From CBDCRK01 sp965220955 (GTDB taxonomy: Bacteria > Desulfobacterota > Binatia > Bin18 > CBDCRK01), in contig CBDCRK010000030.1 of NCBI GenBank assembly GCA_965220955.1, positions 200,217-264,216 on the forward strand: a stretch of DNA of 64,000 bases. Reading direction: 5' to 3'. A program made the translations under genes and the position numbers. Below, in pieces: positions 47,466-56,241 of the stretch. How positions within the stretch are numbered: the stretch's first letter is position 1; every line of letters begins with the position of its first letter. A model generated the notes under the pieces. The model ran no database searches. It worked only from the letters and a program-made list of their open reading frames with translations, and had not been told where the DNA came from.

Positions 47466-47499
47466 GGAGAAAACTCATACGCCATTGGCGCGTTTCTCC
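47466..47499. repeat. Two-tier inverted repeat upstream of the CbpA-like gene
   Basis: GGAGAAA (47466-47472) with TTTCTCC (47493-47499) encloses CGCC-ATT-GGCG (47480-47490). It lies about 90 bases before the chaperone start, could be a terminator of the selenoprotein transcript or a leader structure; no T-run follows. Confidence 0.5.
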
Positions 47500-47587
47500 A
47501 GCAGTCAACCTCCATGATCCTCTCCCCATCTATGAATTTGAGCTAAAAAGAGGTAAAGCTCCGTATCTAAGGAAAAGAAGTAAACCC

Positions 47588-48571
47588 ATGGCGGTAAAAT
47601 TTCAGGATTACTATCATACCCTTGGTGTTGAGCGGAACACCTCTCAGGAAGAAATCCAGAAGGCCTATCGTAAGCTAGCCCGCAAGTATCACCCTGATAT
47701 TAGCAAGGATAAAGGCTCTGAGGAAAAGTTTAAACAGATCAACGAGGCTTATGAGGTCCTTAAGGACCCTGAGAAGCGCAAGAAGTATGATACCTTAGGG
47801 CCCAATTGGCAGGCAGGACAGGATTTCACCCCTCCCCCTGGATGGGAGGGATTTCGTTTTGATTTTGGAACTCATCCTGGAGGAGCAGCTAACTTTGACC
47901 GGGGAGGGTTCCGTAGCAGGGGCTTCAGCGATTTTTTTGAGACGCTTTTTGGTCAAGGGCTGAAGGATTTTGCCACGGGTCGTCAGGGGGGTAGAACCAG
48001 GGCCCGTGGCTGGTCTATACGTGGGCAGGACCAGCAAACGGATATCACTATCAGCCTCCAAGAAGCTTACCTTGGCGCCGCTAAAACCATTACCTTGCAA
48101 ACAACAGAACCCGGCTCCCCTAGGCAACAGCTGAAACAATATGAAGTAAAGATTCCTCCAGGAGTGACCGAAGGGGCCCGGGTCCGGCTTGCGGGCCAGG
48201 GCAGGAGTGGAATGGCAGGAGGCAAGCCTGGTGATCTCTTGCTACGAGTGCATATTGCTCCGCACCCTGTCTTTAGGCTGGAAAGGCAAGATCTTTTTGT
48301 AGATGTTTCTATCACCCCTTGGGAAGCGGTTCTGGGAGCAAAGGTGGACGTGCCCACACTGGACGGTCCGGTGAAGATGACCCTGCCAGCAGGTACTCAA
48401 GGGAACCAGCGTTTCAGGATTCGGGGTAAGGGGTTTCCCAAAAGAGGGGAAAAAGGAGACCTCTATGCCACGGTGCAGATTGCAGTGCCAAAGACTGTGA
48501 CAGCCAAGGAAAAGGATCTTTTTGCGGAGCTAGGCAGATATTCCTCTTTCAATCCCCGCAAAGGAAGGTAA
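47588..48571 (+). CDS. cbpA: CbpA-like DnaJ-family co-chaperone
   Basis: 327 residues from ATG 47588; longer readings from 47441 add unlikely sequence. The J-domain DYYHTLGVERNTSQEEIQKA, then RKLARKYHPDISKDKG with the HPD motif, is at residues 5-70. A Gly/Phe-rich linker (GWEGFRFDFGTHPGGAANFD) follows, then the C-terminal peptide-binding domains (TDITISLQEAYLGAAKTITL, VPTLDGPVKMTLPAGTQGNQ). The zinc-finger domain of true DnaJ is absent, which defines the CbpA type. It stimulates DnaK in protein refolding. Confidence 0.9.
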   Translation: MAVKFQDYYHTLGVERNTSQEEIQKAYRKLARKYHPDISKDKGSEEKFKQINEAYEVLKDPEKRKKYDTLGPNWQAGQDFTPPPGWEGFRFDFGTHPGGAANFDRGGFRSRGFSDFFETLFGQGLKDFATGRQGGRTRARGWSIRGQDQQTDITISLQEAYLGAAKTITLQTTEPGSPRQQLKQYEVKIPPGVTEGARVRLAGQGRSGMAGGKPGDLLLRVHIAPHPVFRLERQDLFVDVSITPWEAVLGAKVDVPTLDGPVKMTLPAGTQGNQRFRIRGKGFPKRGEKGDLYATVQIAVPKTVTAKEKDLFAELGRYSSFNPRKGR

Positions 48572-49098
48572 GAGGGATCATGGCGCCAACTCGCTTCCCT
48601 CTAATATTGAGAGGGTCTGCCTCAGAATCTCTCTAGCGATTCCCAGTGGACTATTAGCAAGGGCGCAATTTAGGTCGAAGTCCCTGTGAGCAGCGCCGTC
48701 GGAAAATGCTCAAAGACGTTTTGCAGGGGTAAAATCTTTCTGCCGGCTGGGGAAGAAACTCTTAAGGTTTCTCCTGTCAGGACGTTAAGCCAACCCTAAC
48801 GAGGTTTGTGAGGAATCGGGGAACGGTCACCAAAACCCAGGAGCGGCATTGTCCTAGCAACCCAAGAGAAGGATGCTTAGTATCAAGAAGAGGGCTTTCT
48901 CTTTTCTTTTCTACCTGTTATCTGACCTCTGCAGCCCTGAGAAACCCGAGGCAAGGAAATAGAGAGAATGCCTAAAAGGTTCTGGCTGCGTCTTGGTCCC
49001 ATCCGATGTGACAGGGCTATGGAAGAGAGGGAGCCAAATTTTGGTTCTTAGCCTCCTTGACTTAACACAAAGACAGTCAGGAAACTGGGAGTCCTGCT
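48572..49098. other. Long non-coding stretch before PEP synthase gene
   Basis: 527 bases with no open frame of note. AGAGGGA (about 48571-48577) and TCCCTCT (about 48595-48601) form a hairpin right after the chaperone stop, without a T-run. The rest is a leader-like region with purine-rich tracts and short direct words; I recognise no riboswitch, tRNA or other RNA family. GGGAG before 49099 is the ribosome site. Confidence 0.45.
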
Positions 49099-51486
49099 AT
49101 GCCCAAAGAAAAAATATATATTCGCTGGCTTGAGGAACTTAGCTCCACCGATGTGTCCATAGTAGGAGGCAAGAACGCTTCCCTGGGGGAAATGGTTCGT
49201 GAGCTCAAGAATAGGGGCATTCGTGTGCCTGATGGCTTTGCCATTACAGCGGAGACCTATGGGGAATTTTTACGGGCTAATAATCTTACAAAGCAGATAC
49301 AGGCCCAGCTCGGGAAGCTGAGGAGTGGAAAGCAGTCTTTAGAAAAAGTTGGCCAATCTATACGCCAGCTCTTCTTGCATGCCGACTTTTCGCCACAGAT
49401 GGCCGAGGCCATTCGCCAGGCCTACCAAGAGCTATGCCAGCGCTACCATAGAGATAAGGTCGACGTTGCAGTGCGCAGTAGCGCCACGGCGGAAGACTTG
49501 CCTGAGGCCAGTTTTGCCGGCCAGCAGGAGAGTTTTCTCAACATCACAGGTGAAGAAGATCTGCTGGAGGCATGCCGAAAGTGCTATGCCTCACTTTTCA
49601 CTGACCGGGCAATCAGCTACCGCCAAGAGCAGGGATTCGACCATATGCAGGTCGCCCTATCCGTTGGCGTACAGAAAATGGTGCGTTCGGATAGAGCCGG
49701 CGCTGGGGTGATGTTTTCCCTTGACACCGAGACTGGCTTTCGCCAGGTTGTGGTGATTACGGCTGCCTGGGGATTGGGTGAGAACGTTGTGCAAGGTATA
49801 GTGAATCCCGATGAATATACCGTCTTTAAACCTCTCCTGGGCGAAGAAGGTTTGCTGCCCATTATTGATAAGACTTTGGGAGACAAAGAACAAAAGATGG
49901 TCTATGCCAAAGGAGAAGGCAGAACCACTAAAAATGTCAATACTTCTAAGCAGGAGCGCCAGTCCTTTGTGTTGGCAGACCCAGAGGTTTTACAACTGGC
50001 CCAGTGGGCTTGTGTTATCGAAAAGCACTACAACACGCCCATGGACATCGAATGGGCCAAGGACGGAAAGACGGACGAGCTATTTATTGTGCAGGCTCGC
50101 CCGGAAACGGTTCATTCGCAGAAGCAGGCTAGCTCGCTGAAAACTTATGAATTAAAAGAGAAAGGCAAAGATCTCGTGGTAGGTCTGAGCATTGGTGAAG
50201 CCATTGCCGCGGGCAAAGCTTGCGTTATCAAAAGCGCAGACCACATCGACCAGTTCAGAGACGGCGCCATTCTGGTTGCCGAAATGACCGACCCGGATTG
50301 GGTGCCCATTATGAAACGGGCGGCGGGCATTGTTACGGACCACGGCGGACGTACGAGTCATGCGGCTATTGTGAGCCGCGAGCTAGGAGTGCCGGCCATT
50401 GTGGGAACCAGAGAGGCCACAAAGATTGTAAAAAATGGCCAAGAAATAACCATTTCCTGCGCCGAGGGCAATGAGGGCTATGTTTATGAAGGCATCCTGG
50501 AATTTGCGGAATCAGAAGTGAATCTTGCCGATGTTCCCGAGACTCGGACTCATATCATGCTAAACCTGGCTAGCCCGGCGGCAGCCTTCCACTGGTGGCA
50601 GCTGCCCTGCGATGGAATTGGCTTGGCGCGGATGGAATTCATTATCAACAGTATTATCAAAATCCATCCTATGGCCCTGGTCCATTTCGATGATTTACAG
50701 GATCAGAAGGCTTGCAAGCTTATTCAGGAATTGACCCAAGGCTATGACGATAAGACCGAGTATTTCGTTGATCGCTTAGCCAAGGGCATCGCCAAAATTG
50801 CCGCTTCCCAATATCCTGGGCCGGTGATTGTACGGATGAGCGATTTCAAGACCAACGAATATGCCAACCTGATTGGTGGCAAGCAATTTGAACCAACAGA
50901 AGAGAACCCTATGCTGGGGTTTCGTGGCGCCGCGCGGTATTACAGCAACCGCTATCGCGAGGGGTTTGCTCTGGAATGCCGGGCAATCAAACGGGTGCGT
51001 AATGAAATGGGTCTGACCAATGTCATTGTTATGATTCCGTTTTGCCGCACTCCAGAGGAGGCAGACCGGGTTTTCAGGGCACTGGCCAGGAATGGGCTTA
51101 AGCAGGGCGAAAAGGGCCTGCAGGTGTATGTGATGTGCGAGCTCCCGTCTAATGTTATTCTCTCGGAGCAATTTGCCCAGCGCTTTGATGGCTTTTCTAT
51201 TGGCAGCAACGATCTCACCCAACTTATCTTAGGCGTAGACCGCGACTCGGCAGAGCTCTCGTATCTTTTTGACGAGCGCCATGAGGCGGTCAAGATAGCC
51301 ATACACAGTCTGGTTCAATCGGCCCATAAAGCCAAGCGCAAAGTTGGTATTTGTGGGCAAGCGCCCAGCGATTATCCTGATTTCGCCGCTTTTCTAGTTG
51401 AGGCTGGCATTGACTCTATCTCGCTGAACCCTGATAGCGTTATCCAGGTCAAAAAACGCATTGCCGAAGAAGAGGCAAGAAAATGA
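49099..51486 (+). CDS. ppsA: Phosphoenolpyruvate synthase
   Basis: 795 residues, the normal length. The N-terminal ATP-grasp domain has VGGKNASLGEMVRELKNRGI and DVAVRSSATAEDLPEASFAG; the swivelling His domain has GIVTDHGGRTSHAAIVSREL with the phosphorylated His near residue 422; the C-terminal PEP/pyruvate barrel has MLGFRGAARY, YVMCELPSNVI, FSIGSNDLTQLILGVDRDSA and the catalytic Cys in VGICGQAPSDYP. It makes PEP from pyruvate and ATP for gluconeogenesis. It stands alone on plus, opposite the glycolytic run at 53-58 kb, which includes pyruvate kinase, the opposing step. Confidence 0.96.
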   Translation: MPKEKIYIRWLEELSSTDVSIVGGKNASLGEMVRELKNRGIRVPDGFAITAETYGEFLRANNLTKQIQAQLGKLRSGKQSLEKVGQSIRQLFLHADFSPQMAEAIRQAYQELCQRYHRDKVDVAVRSSATAEDLPEASFAGQQESFLNITGEEDLLEACRKCYASLFTDRAISYRQEQGFDHMQVALSVGVQKMVRSDRAGAGVMFSLDTETGFRQVVVITAAWGLGENVVQGIVNPDEYTVFKPLLGEEGLLPIIDKTLGDKEQKMVYAKGEGRTTKNVNTSKQERQSFVLADPEVLQLAQWACVIEKHYNTPMDIEWAKDGKTDELFIVQARPETVHSQKQASSLKTYELKEKGKDLVVGLSIGEAIAAGKACVIKSADHIDQFRDGAILVAEMTDPDWVPIMKRAAGIVTDHGGRTSHAAIVSRELGVPAIVGTREATKIVKNGQEITISCAEGNEGYVYEGILEFAESEVNLADVPETRTHIMLNLASPAAAFHWWQLPCDGIGLARMEFIINSIIKIHPMALVHFDDLQDQKACKLIQELTQGYDDKTEYFVDRLAKGIAKIAASQYPGPVIVRMSDFKTNEYANLIGGKQFEPTEENPMLGFRGAARYYSNRYREGFALECRAIKRVRNEMGLTNVIVMIPFCRTPEEADRVFRALARNGLKQGEKGLQVYVMCELPSNVILSEQFAQRFDGFSIGSNDLTQLILGVDRDSAELSYLFDERHEAVKIAIHSLVQSAHKAKRKVGICGQAPSDYPDFAAFLVEAGIDSISLNPDSVIQVKKRIAEEEARK

Positions 51487-51773
51487 CTCGGCATTACTCT
51501 TGAAGAATACTGCCGTTAGGGGGGGAGGGTAAAAAGCCAAAGGGGATGATACACCTTAAAACGACGCACTTCAGACTAGTGAAGCCTCACGGCAGTGTTT
51601 AGGTCAATGATAGACTGTTGTCGATTTCCAACTCTGAGTTGATGGAACCGCGGTCGGCAACGGCAGAGCACATATTCCAGTTCGGTGAATTGTGTCTCAG
51701 TAATCCAATCCAACAGACCCACTACAGTCATGATAGGAGATTACGGAGGCGGTTACCTCCCGGATCACTCCAT

Positions 51774-52181
51774 CTAAGAGACAAGGCCAAGCTGCATCAT
51801 ATTAATGTTGTCGGCTGTGCCCCACATTTCCTCGATCTTACCACCCGCAATGCGATTAATGCTGATCGCCGTCCAGGTCACCTCTTTGCCTGTAGGGGCG
51901 ATGCCGTTGTAGTCACCTTTGTGGGTGCCGCGAAATGTCCAGCGGACTGCGACTTTTTCCCCTTCGGCAAATATATCTTCGATAGTGAATCGACCATCGG
52001 GGAAAGCGGTGTGCATCATGGCGAAGAGCTGTTTGAACCCCTCAATACCTGCAGTCTCAGGAAAACCGGGGAAATGGCCAACAAAGTTAGTGGCAATGAT
52101 CTCGTCAATTACGGCTGAGTTCCCTTTGTTCCAGATCTCCTCAGCATAGCGCCGGAGGACGACTTTGTTTTGTGCTGACAT
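51774..52181 (-). CDS. SnoaL-like polyketide-cyclase/ester-cyclase family protein
   Basis: 135 residues from ATG 52181, preceded by AAGAAAGGTATGT. KVVLRRYAEEIWNKGNSAVI, then FVGHFPGFPETAGIEGFKQL and KEVTWTAISINRIAGGKIEE are the signature of the SnoaL 'ester cyclase' group (EEIWNxGN...DxxPG). The fold forms a pocket with a catalytic Asp/His pair. It is monocistronic here, with about 290 bases of downstream non-coding sequence to the ppsA stop. Function unknown. Confidence 0.85.
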   Translation of the reverse strand: MSAQNKVVLRRYAEEIWNKGNSAVIDEIIATNFVGHFPGFPETAGIEGFKQLFAMMHTAFPDGRFTIEDIFAEGEKVAVRWTFRGTHKGDYNGIAPTGKEVTWTAISINRIAGGKIEEMWGTADNINMMQLGLVS

Positions 52182-52616
52182 ACATACCTTTCTTTTGCCG
52201 GTTTTAGACGATTAGCGGTTAAGATCAATGCTTCTGTCCTGGCTCGCTGTTTAATAGGAGAATTTAGTGTTCCTGGCTCAGTGGCATAGTACCTCCTGTC
52301 AAAGTCGTCAAGCATGTCATAGTACCCAGCAAACAGAGATTCGCGTCATATGATGACCTAGATTTCCCACATAAAGAATTTAATTTTCGCTCTTGACAAA
52401 AACCATCAACAATGAGGTGGAGGCCAACTTTTTCCAGAACATAGTGTAAACCTTGCGGGGATATCATCAGACCGTCGTACCGATTACCGAGATCAGTGTT
52501 GTACCGCCGTTTGTGCTAGCAAAGGCCAAAAACGGTACCACGGTGATTCCTTTCCTTTTAGCCCTACGGAGAATCAAGTTGCAGGAGAACGTCGATGCTC
52601 GCATTGCCTTCATGGA
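52182..52616. other. Spacer with no supported gene
   Basis: 435 bases. On plus a frame ending at TAA 52617 (TEISVVPPFVLAKAKNGTTV, IPFLLALRRIKLQENVDARI) looks protein-like but lacks a start and a family. The remainder has no reading frame worth reporting. Confidence 0.4.
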
Positions 52617-52841
52617 TTAAGCAGGCAGGCTGAATGATTTTCTATCACTCTGATTCTGACCCCCTTCAACAAGCTCGGGACAGGCTTCTCCCTTGGCAGA
52701 AGAGAGTTCCTTTTGCAGCCAATCGTGCACGATTCGATGGAGAAGCTGGGCTACGCTGGTCCTTTCAGCTCGGGCTGCTTGCTCAAGGGCGCCCTTCAAC
52801 TCAGGGTCTACCCGCTAGCTATAGACTGCGGTTTTGTTCAT
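52617..52841 (-). pseudogene. Ribbon-helix-helix antitoxin-like gene with a nonsense codon
   Basis: ATG 52841, behind AGAGGTAGAT, reads MNKTAVYS then TAG (52817-52815) then RVDPELKGALEQAARAERTS and VAQLLHRIVHDWLQKEL. Relatives read KTAVYSWRVDPEL, so the TAG is a TGG-to-TAG change. The tail GEACPELVEGG is encoded by a common dispersed repeat word (CCTGTCCCGAGCTTGTTGAAGG on minus), which has replaced the original end. A toxin partner is not visible. Confidence 0.7.
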
Positions 52842-52896
52842 ATCTACCTCTGCCGAAGTTGGCAGATTAAACAGTGTGTCAGACTTTCTCTTGTAC

Positions 52897-53085
52897 TTAC
52901 AACCGCTCTTCTAGCCAGCGGTTGAACCCTTCAGGAGTATCACCGTAGGGAATACCGGCTTGGTAATACTTCTCAAGGAGGCGGAGATCGCTTTCGGACA
53001 GTGTCACACGTCGCCGCTGCTTTCTTTCTTCCTCTTCCCATTGCCATTCGATCATTTTGCGGATTTCACGGTCGCGTTTGCTCAT
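52897..53085 (-). CDS. Small charged protein, unknown (possible antitoxin)
   Basis: 62 residues from ATG 53085, which follows AAAAGGGGGATGT. MSKRDREIRKMIEWQWEEEE is a charged helix, then RRRVTLSESDLRLLEKYYQA and PEGFNRWLEERL. It is highly charged and soluble. It is followed 56 bases later on the same strand by the broken ribbon-helix-helix gene, so the two may be leftovers of a toxin-antitoxin locus. I do not recognise the family. Confidence 0.5.
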   Translation of the reverse strand: MSKRDREIRKMIEWQWEEEERKQRRRVTLSESDLRLLEKYYQAGIPYGDTPEGFNRWLEERL

Positions 53086-53239
53086 ACATCCCCCTTTTGA
53101 TTGAAGCTAGTTTATCCCTAGCTCCTCCTATTGAGCAATACTCTATTGATAGGGCACAACAGTTCGCCAGTGTAACTGTTCTTCCGTTTCGGGAATTTCT
53201 GGATGCGCTGTGGAGCGGGGAGTACTCTTAGGCGATTTC

Positions 53240-54565
53240 TCAAAATGAATTTCCCTCAGATATACTCGCCAGATTATAAAACGCCCTCAGACCCGGGTAA
53301 CGGGCACTGTGGCCAAGGGCTTCTTCAATGCGCAAGAGCTGATTATATTTGGCCGTACGATCGGTCCGTGACAAAGATCCGGTTTTGATCTGACCTGCGT
53401 TAGACGCCACTGCTATGTCGGCAATGGTGGTATCTTCTGTCTCGCCCGAGCGGTGCGATACAATAGCGGTATAGGCTGCCCGTTTGGCCATCTCAATCGC
53501 TTCCAGCGTCTCGGTGAGGCTACCAATCTGGTTAAGTTTGACCAGAATGGCATTGCCTGCTTGCTCCCGAATCCCGCGTTCAAGTAGGTTCGTATTGGTG
53601 ACAAAAACATCATCCCCCACCAGTTGCACACGCTTCCCCAGCGTGGCGGTCAGCTTTTTCCATCCCTCCCAGTCATTTTCTGCCACGCCGTCTTCGATCG
53701 AGAGAATCGGATATTTGTTTATCAGAGTCTGGTACCAGGCAATCATATCCTCGGCGCTACGCTCAGGCTGCGCTTCAGCGGCTAGCTTATACTTCCCGTC
53801 CTGGTAGAATTCACTAGCAGCCACGTCCAGCCCTAGGTAGACGTCTTCACCCGGCCGGTAGCCCGCACGCTCGATACCTTGCAGCAGCACCTGTAAGGCT
53901 TCCTCATTGGACTGCAAGTTGGGCGCGAAGCCTCCTTCGTCGCCCACCGCGGTATTATGGCTACGTTCCCGTAGCACCACCCGCAGTTGGTGGAAGACTT
54001 CCGTGCCCATGCGGAGAGCCTCGGCAAAGTTATTTGCCCGTACGGGCAGAATCATGAATTCCTGGATGTCCACATTATTGTCCGCGTGCGCGCCACCGTT
54101 GAGTACATTCATCATGGGTACCGGCAGGTCCCGAGCCTGCGGGCCGCCTAGATAGGCATACAGCGGCAAACCGCACTGGGCAGCGGCCGCTTTCGCCACT
54201 GCCAGAGAGGCACCCAGGATGGCGTTGGCGCCCAGGCGGCCCTTGTTGGCCGTGCCGTCAAGCTGGATAAGGGTGGTATCAAGACGCACCTGTGCTGTTG
54301 CCTGCATGCCGACGAGCGCCCGGGCGATCTCACCATTAACATGCTGGACTGCTTTCCTGACGCCTTTCCCCAGGTAGCGCTGCGACTCCCCATCGCGCAA
54401 CTCGACGGCTTCCAGAGTTCCCGTGGACGCCCCAGAGGGCACGGCGGCCCGGCCGCGTGCTCCACTTGCCAGGGTAACGTCTACCTCGACAGTGGGATTG
54501 CCGCGGCTATCCAGGATCTCACGCCCCACAACCTGGGCGATTGTTTCCCTATTGGCTCCAGACAT
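53240..54565 (-). CDS. eno: Enolase (phosphopyruvate hydratase)
   Basis: 441 residues, slightly longer than typical 430. REILDSRGNPTVEVDVTLAS starts the N-terminal domain; GAHADNNVDIQEFMILPV, then VGDEGGFAPNLQSNEEALQV with the catalytic Glu, SIEDGVAENDWEGWKKLTAT, VGDDVFVTNTNLLERG (metal Asp), and VSHRSGETEDTTIADIAVAS (catalytic His, Ser-Arg) are all intact. It converts 2-phosphoglycerate to PEP. It is the last gene of the minus-strand glycolytic run. Confidence 0.96.
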   Translation of the reverse strand: MSGANRETIAQVVGREILDSRGNPTVEVDVTLASGARGRAAVPSGASTGTLEAVELRDGESQRYLGKGVRKAVQHVNGEIARALVGMQATAQVRLDTTLIQLDGTANKGRLGANAILGASLAVAKAAAAQCGLPLYAYLGGPQARDLPVPMMNVLNGGAHADNNVDIQEFMILPVRANNFAEALRMGTEVFHQLRVVLRERSHNTAVGDEGGFAPNLQSNEEALQVLLQGIERAGYRPGEDVYLGLDVAASEFYQDGKYKLAAEAQPERSAEDMIAWYQTLINKYPILSIEDGVAENDWEGWKKLTATLGKRVQLVGDDVFVTNTNLLERGIREQAGNAILVKLNQIGSLTETLEAIEMAKRAAYTAIVSHRSGETEDTTIADIAVASNAGQIKTGSLSRTDRTAKYNQLLRIEEALGHSARYPGLRAFYNLASISEGNSF

Positions 54566-54629
54566 ATTTTTTCTACCTCTGTAATTTGATTTAGCCTACT
54601 CCATCTGCGGCAGAAGGTTGTTATAGGGT

Positions 54630-54788
54630 TTATGGTGTTAGCTTGATAGAAACAGGAACACCAACAGATAGGTTGATATTCTGGTCGGGGTGTTTGATGA
54701 TCAGCTGAGAACCCTCTCGTAGAAGATAGGTGACGGACTCTTTTTCCTTATCAATATCTACTTCCAGTACCTGGTCCCGTATGGTCAA
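54630..54788 (-). CDS. Tiny TOBE-like/beta-barrel ORF coupled to pyruvate kinase
   Basis: 52 residues beginning at TTG 54788, which overlaps the pyruvate kinase stop (TTGA) and has GAGAGGAAAGC before it. TIRDQVLEVDIDKEKESVTY, LLREGSQLIIKHPDQNINLS and VGVPVSIKLTP suggest a small beta-barrel reminiscent of a TOBE or OB domain. Longer readings from 54845 lie inside the kinase gene and are rejected. Placement between pyk and eno suggests a regulator or assembly factor of glycolysis, but no function is known. Confidence 0.55.
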   Translation of the reverse strand: MTIRDQVLEVDIDKEKESVTYLLREGSQLIIKHPDQNINLSVGVPVSIKLTP

Positions 54789-56203
54789 AGCTTTCCTCTC
54801 CGCAATGTGTTGTTGGACAGAAAGACCGCCTGTTTTCCCTGCCATCCGTGCTTGTGGGCAATCTCAATAGCTGCGTTCATCATCTCTTCCCTGACTGGTG
54901 TGGCCAGCGGCAGTAACAGGGGGTGCACCCCTCTAATCAAGGCCAGCCTCCGATAGGTTTCCACCCCAGGGGTGGTAGCTAGAATGGGCTGGTCTGGTCG
55001 GTACTTGGCAGCGAACCGAGCAGTCTCCCCCGTAAGAGTGACGGTTGCGATCACCTCGACCTTCAGCCGAGTGGCAAGCTGGCACGCAGCCTGGGCTAGA
55101 GCCTCCTCTTGGGTCGGAACCAGAGAGTTTTCCTGTTCTTCCTGTTGGTGAGGAGCAACCCGTAACCCCGCAGCCTCGGTATCTGTGGCAATGGCAGCCA
55201 TGGTCTCTACTGCGCGCACCGGGTACTGCCCCACAGTGGTTTCCTCCGACAGCATGATGGCATCGCTGCCGTCCATGATGGCATTAGCAACATCCGCTAC
55301 CTCGGCCCGGGTAGGGTGTGGGGATGCCACCATGGAATAGAGCATCTGGGTTGCTGTAATCACGGGCTTTGCCTGGTGGTTGGCCTTGGCAATCAGCTGC
55401 TTCTGCAGGACAGGCACCCGGGTAAAAGGGGTCTCAAGGCTCAGATCACCCCGGGCAATCATAATACCGTCGGCCTCTGCCAGAACCTCGTCAATATGGT
55501 CTAGGGCGGCTTGGGTTTCAATCTTAGCAATAAGGGGTATGCTTCGGTTGTGTTTGGCCATCTCACGTCTGGCTGTCCGCACATCCTCCGCGGTACGCAC
55601 AAACGAGAGCCCAATGTAATCGACTTCCCGTTCTACACCAAACTGCAGATCCTGCAGGTCTTTATCTTGAAGGATCGGTAAGCCAAAGAGACCGGAGGGG
55701 CAGTTTACCCCTTTGCGGGCACTCAGGCTGCCCCCAACCACTACCTGGCAGCGAATGTCCTCCTCTGTTACCTGCTGCACTTGTAGTTCAATAGCGCCAT
55801 CCGCAAGCAATAGGGTGTCGCCCGTGTTGACCTCGCGGGGTAAAAGAGGATAAGAGACCGAGACTTCGTGTTGGTTCCCCACAATCGCACGGGTGGTCAA
55901 AGTGAACAGATTGCCAGCCTGCAGTTCGACTGTCCCCTGGGCAAACGAGCCAATACGAATCTTGGGGCCAGCCAAATCCTGAAGGATAGCAATCGAGACT
56001 TCGATCTCGGTTGCTAGGCGGCGGATACGTTTGATAACCCATCCGTGATCCTCATGGCTGCCATGCGAGAAGTTGAGGCGGGCAACGTTCATTCCAGCCT
56101 GAATAAGGGCCCGAAGCTGTTCTTCGGAAGACGTTGCCGGTCCAATAGTACAGACAATCTTTGTTTTCCGCTCTGTCCTGAGAGGAAGGCTAGAATCTGC
56201 CAC
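54785..56203 (-). CDS. pyk: Pyruvate kinase
   Basis: 472 residues from GTG 56203, with GGAGAG upstream; a GTG at 56224 is weaker. TERKTKIVCTIGPATSSEEQ and GMNVARLNFSHGSHEDHG form the N-terminal part; LAGPKIRIG, the catalytic stretch IPLIAKIETQAALDHIDEVL, then GIMIARGDLSLE, TATQMLYSMV and ATLSEETTVGQYPV are the PEP/K/Mg sites. The C-terminal allosteric domain is present. It makes pyruvate and ATP from PEP. It lies between pgk and eno, in the glycolytic order. Confidence 0.95.
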   Translation of the reverse strand: MADSSLPLRTERKTKIVCTIGPATSSEEQLRALIQAGMNVARLNFSHGSHEDHGWVIKRIRRLATEIEVSIAILQDLAGPKIRIGSFAQGTVELQAGNLFTLTTRAIVGNQHEVSVSYPLLPREVNTGDTLLLADGAIELQVQQVTEEDIRCQVVVGGSLSARKGVNCPSGLFGLPILQDKDLQDLQFGVEREVDYIGLSFVRTAEDVRTARREMAKHNRSIPLIAKIETQAALDHIDEVLAEADGIMIARGDLSLETPFTRVPVLQKQLIAKANHQAKPVITATQMLYSMVASPHPTRAEVADVANAIMDGSDAIMLSEETTVGQYPVRAVETMAAIATDTEAAGLRVAPHQQEEQENSLVPTQEEALAQAACQLATRLKVEVIATVTLTGETARFAAKYRPDQPILATTPGVETYRRLALIRGVHPLLLPLATPVREEMMNAAIEIAHKHGWQGKQAVFLSNNTLRRGKL

Positions 56204-56241
56204 GTATATCTCTCCGGTCCTCACAAGGGTATTAATGCAGT

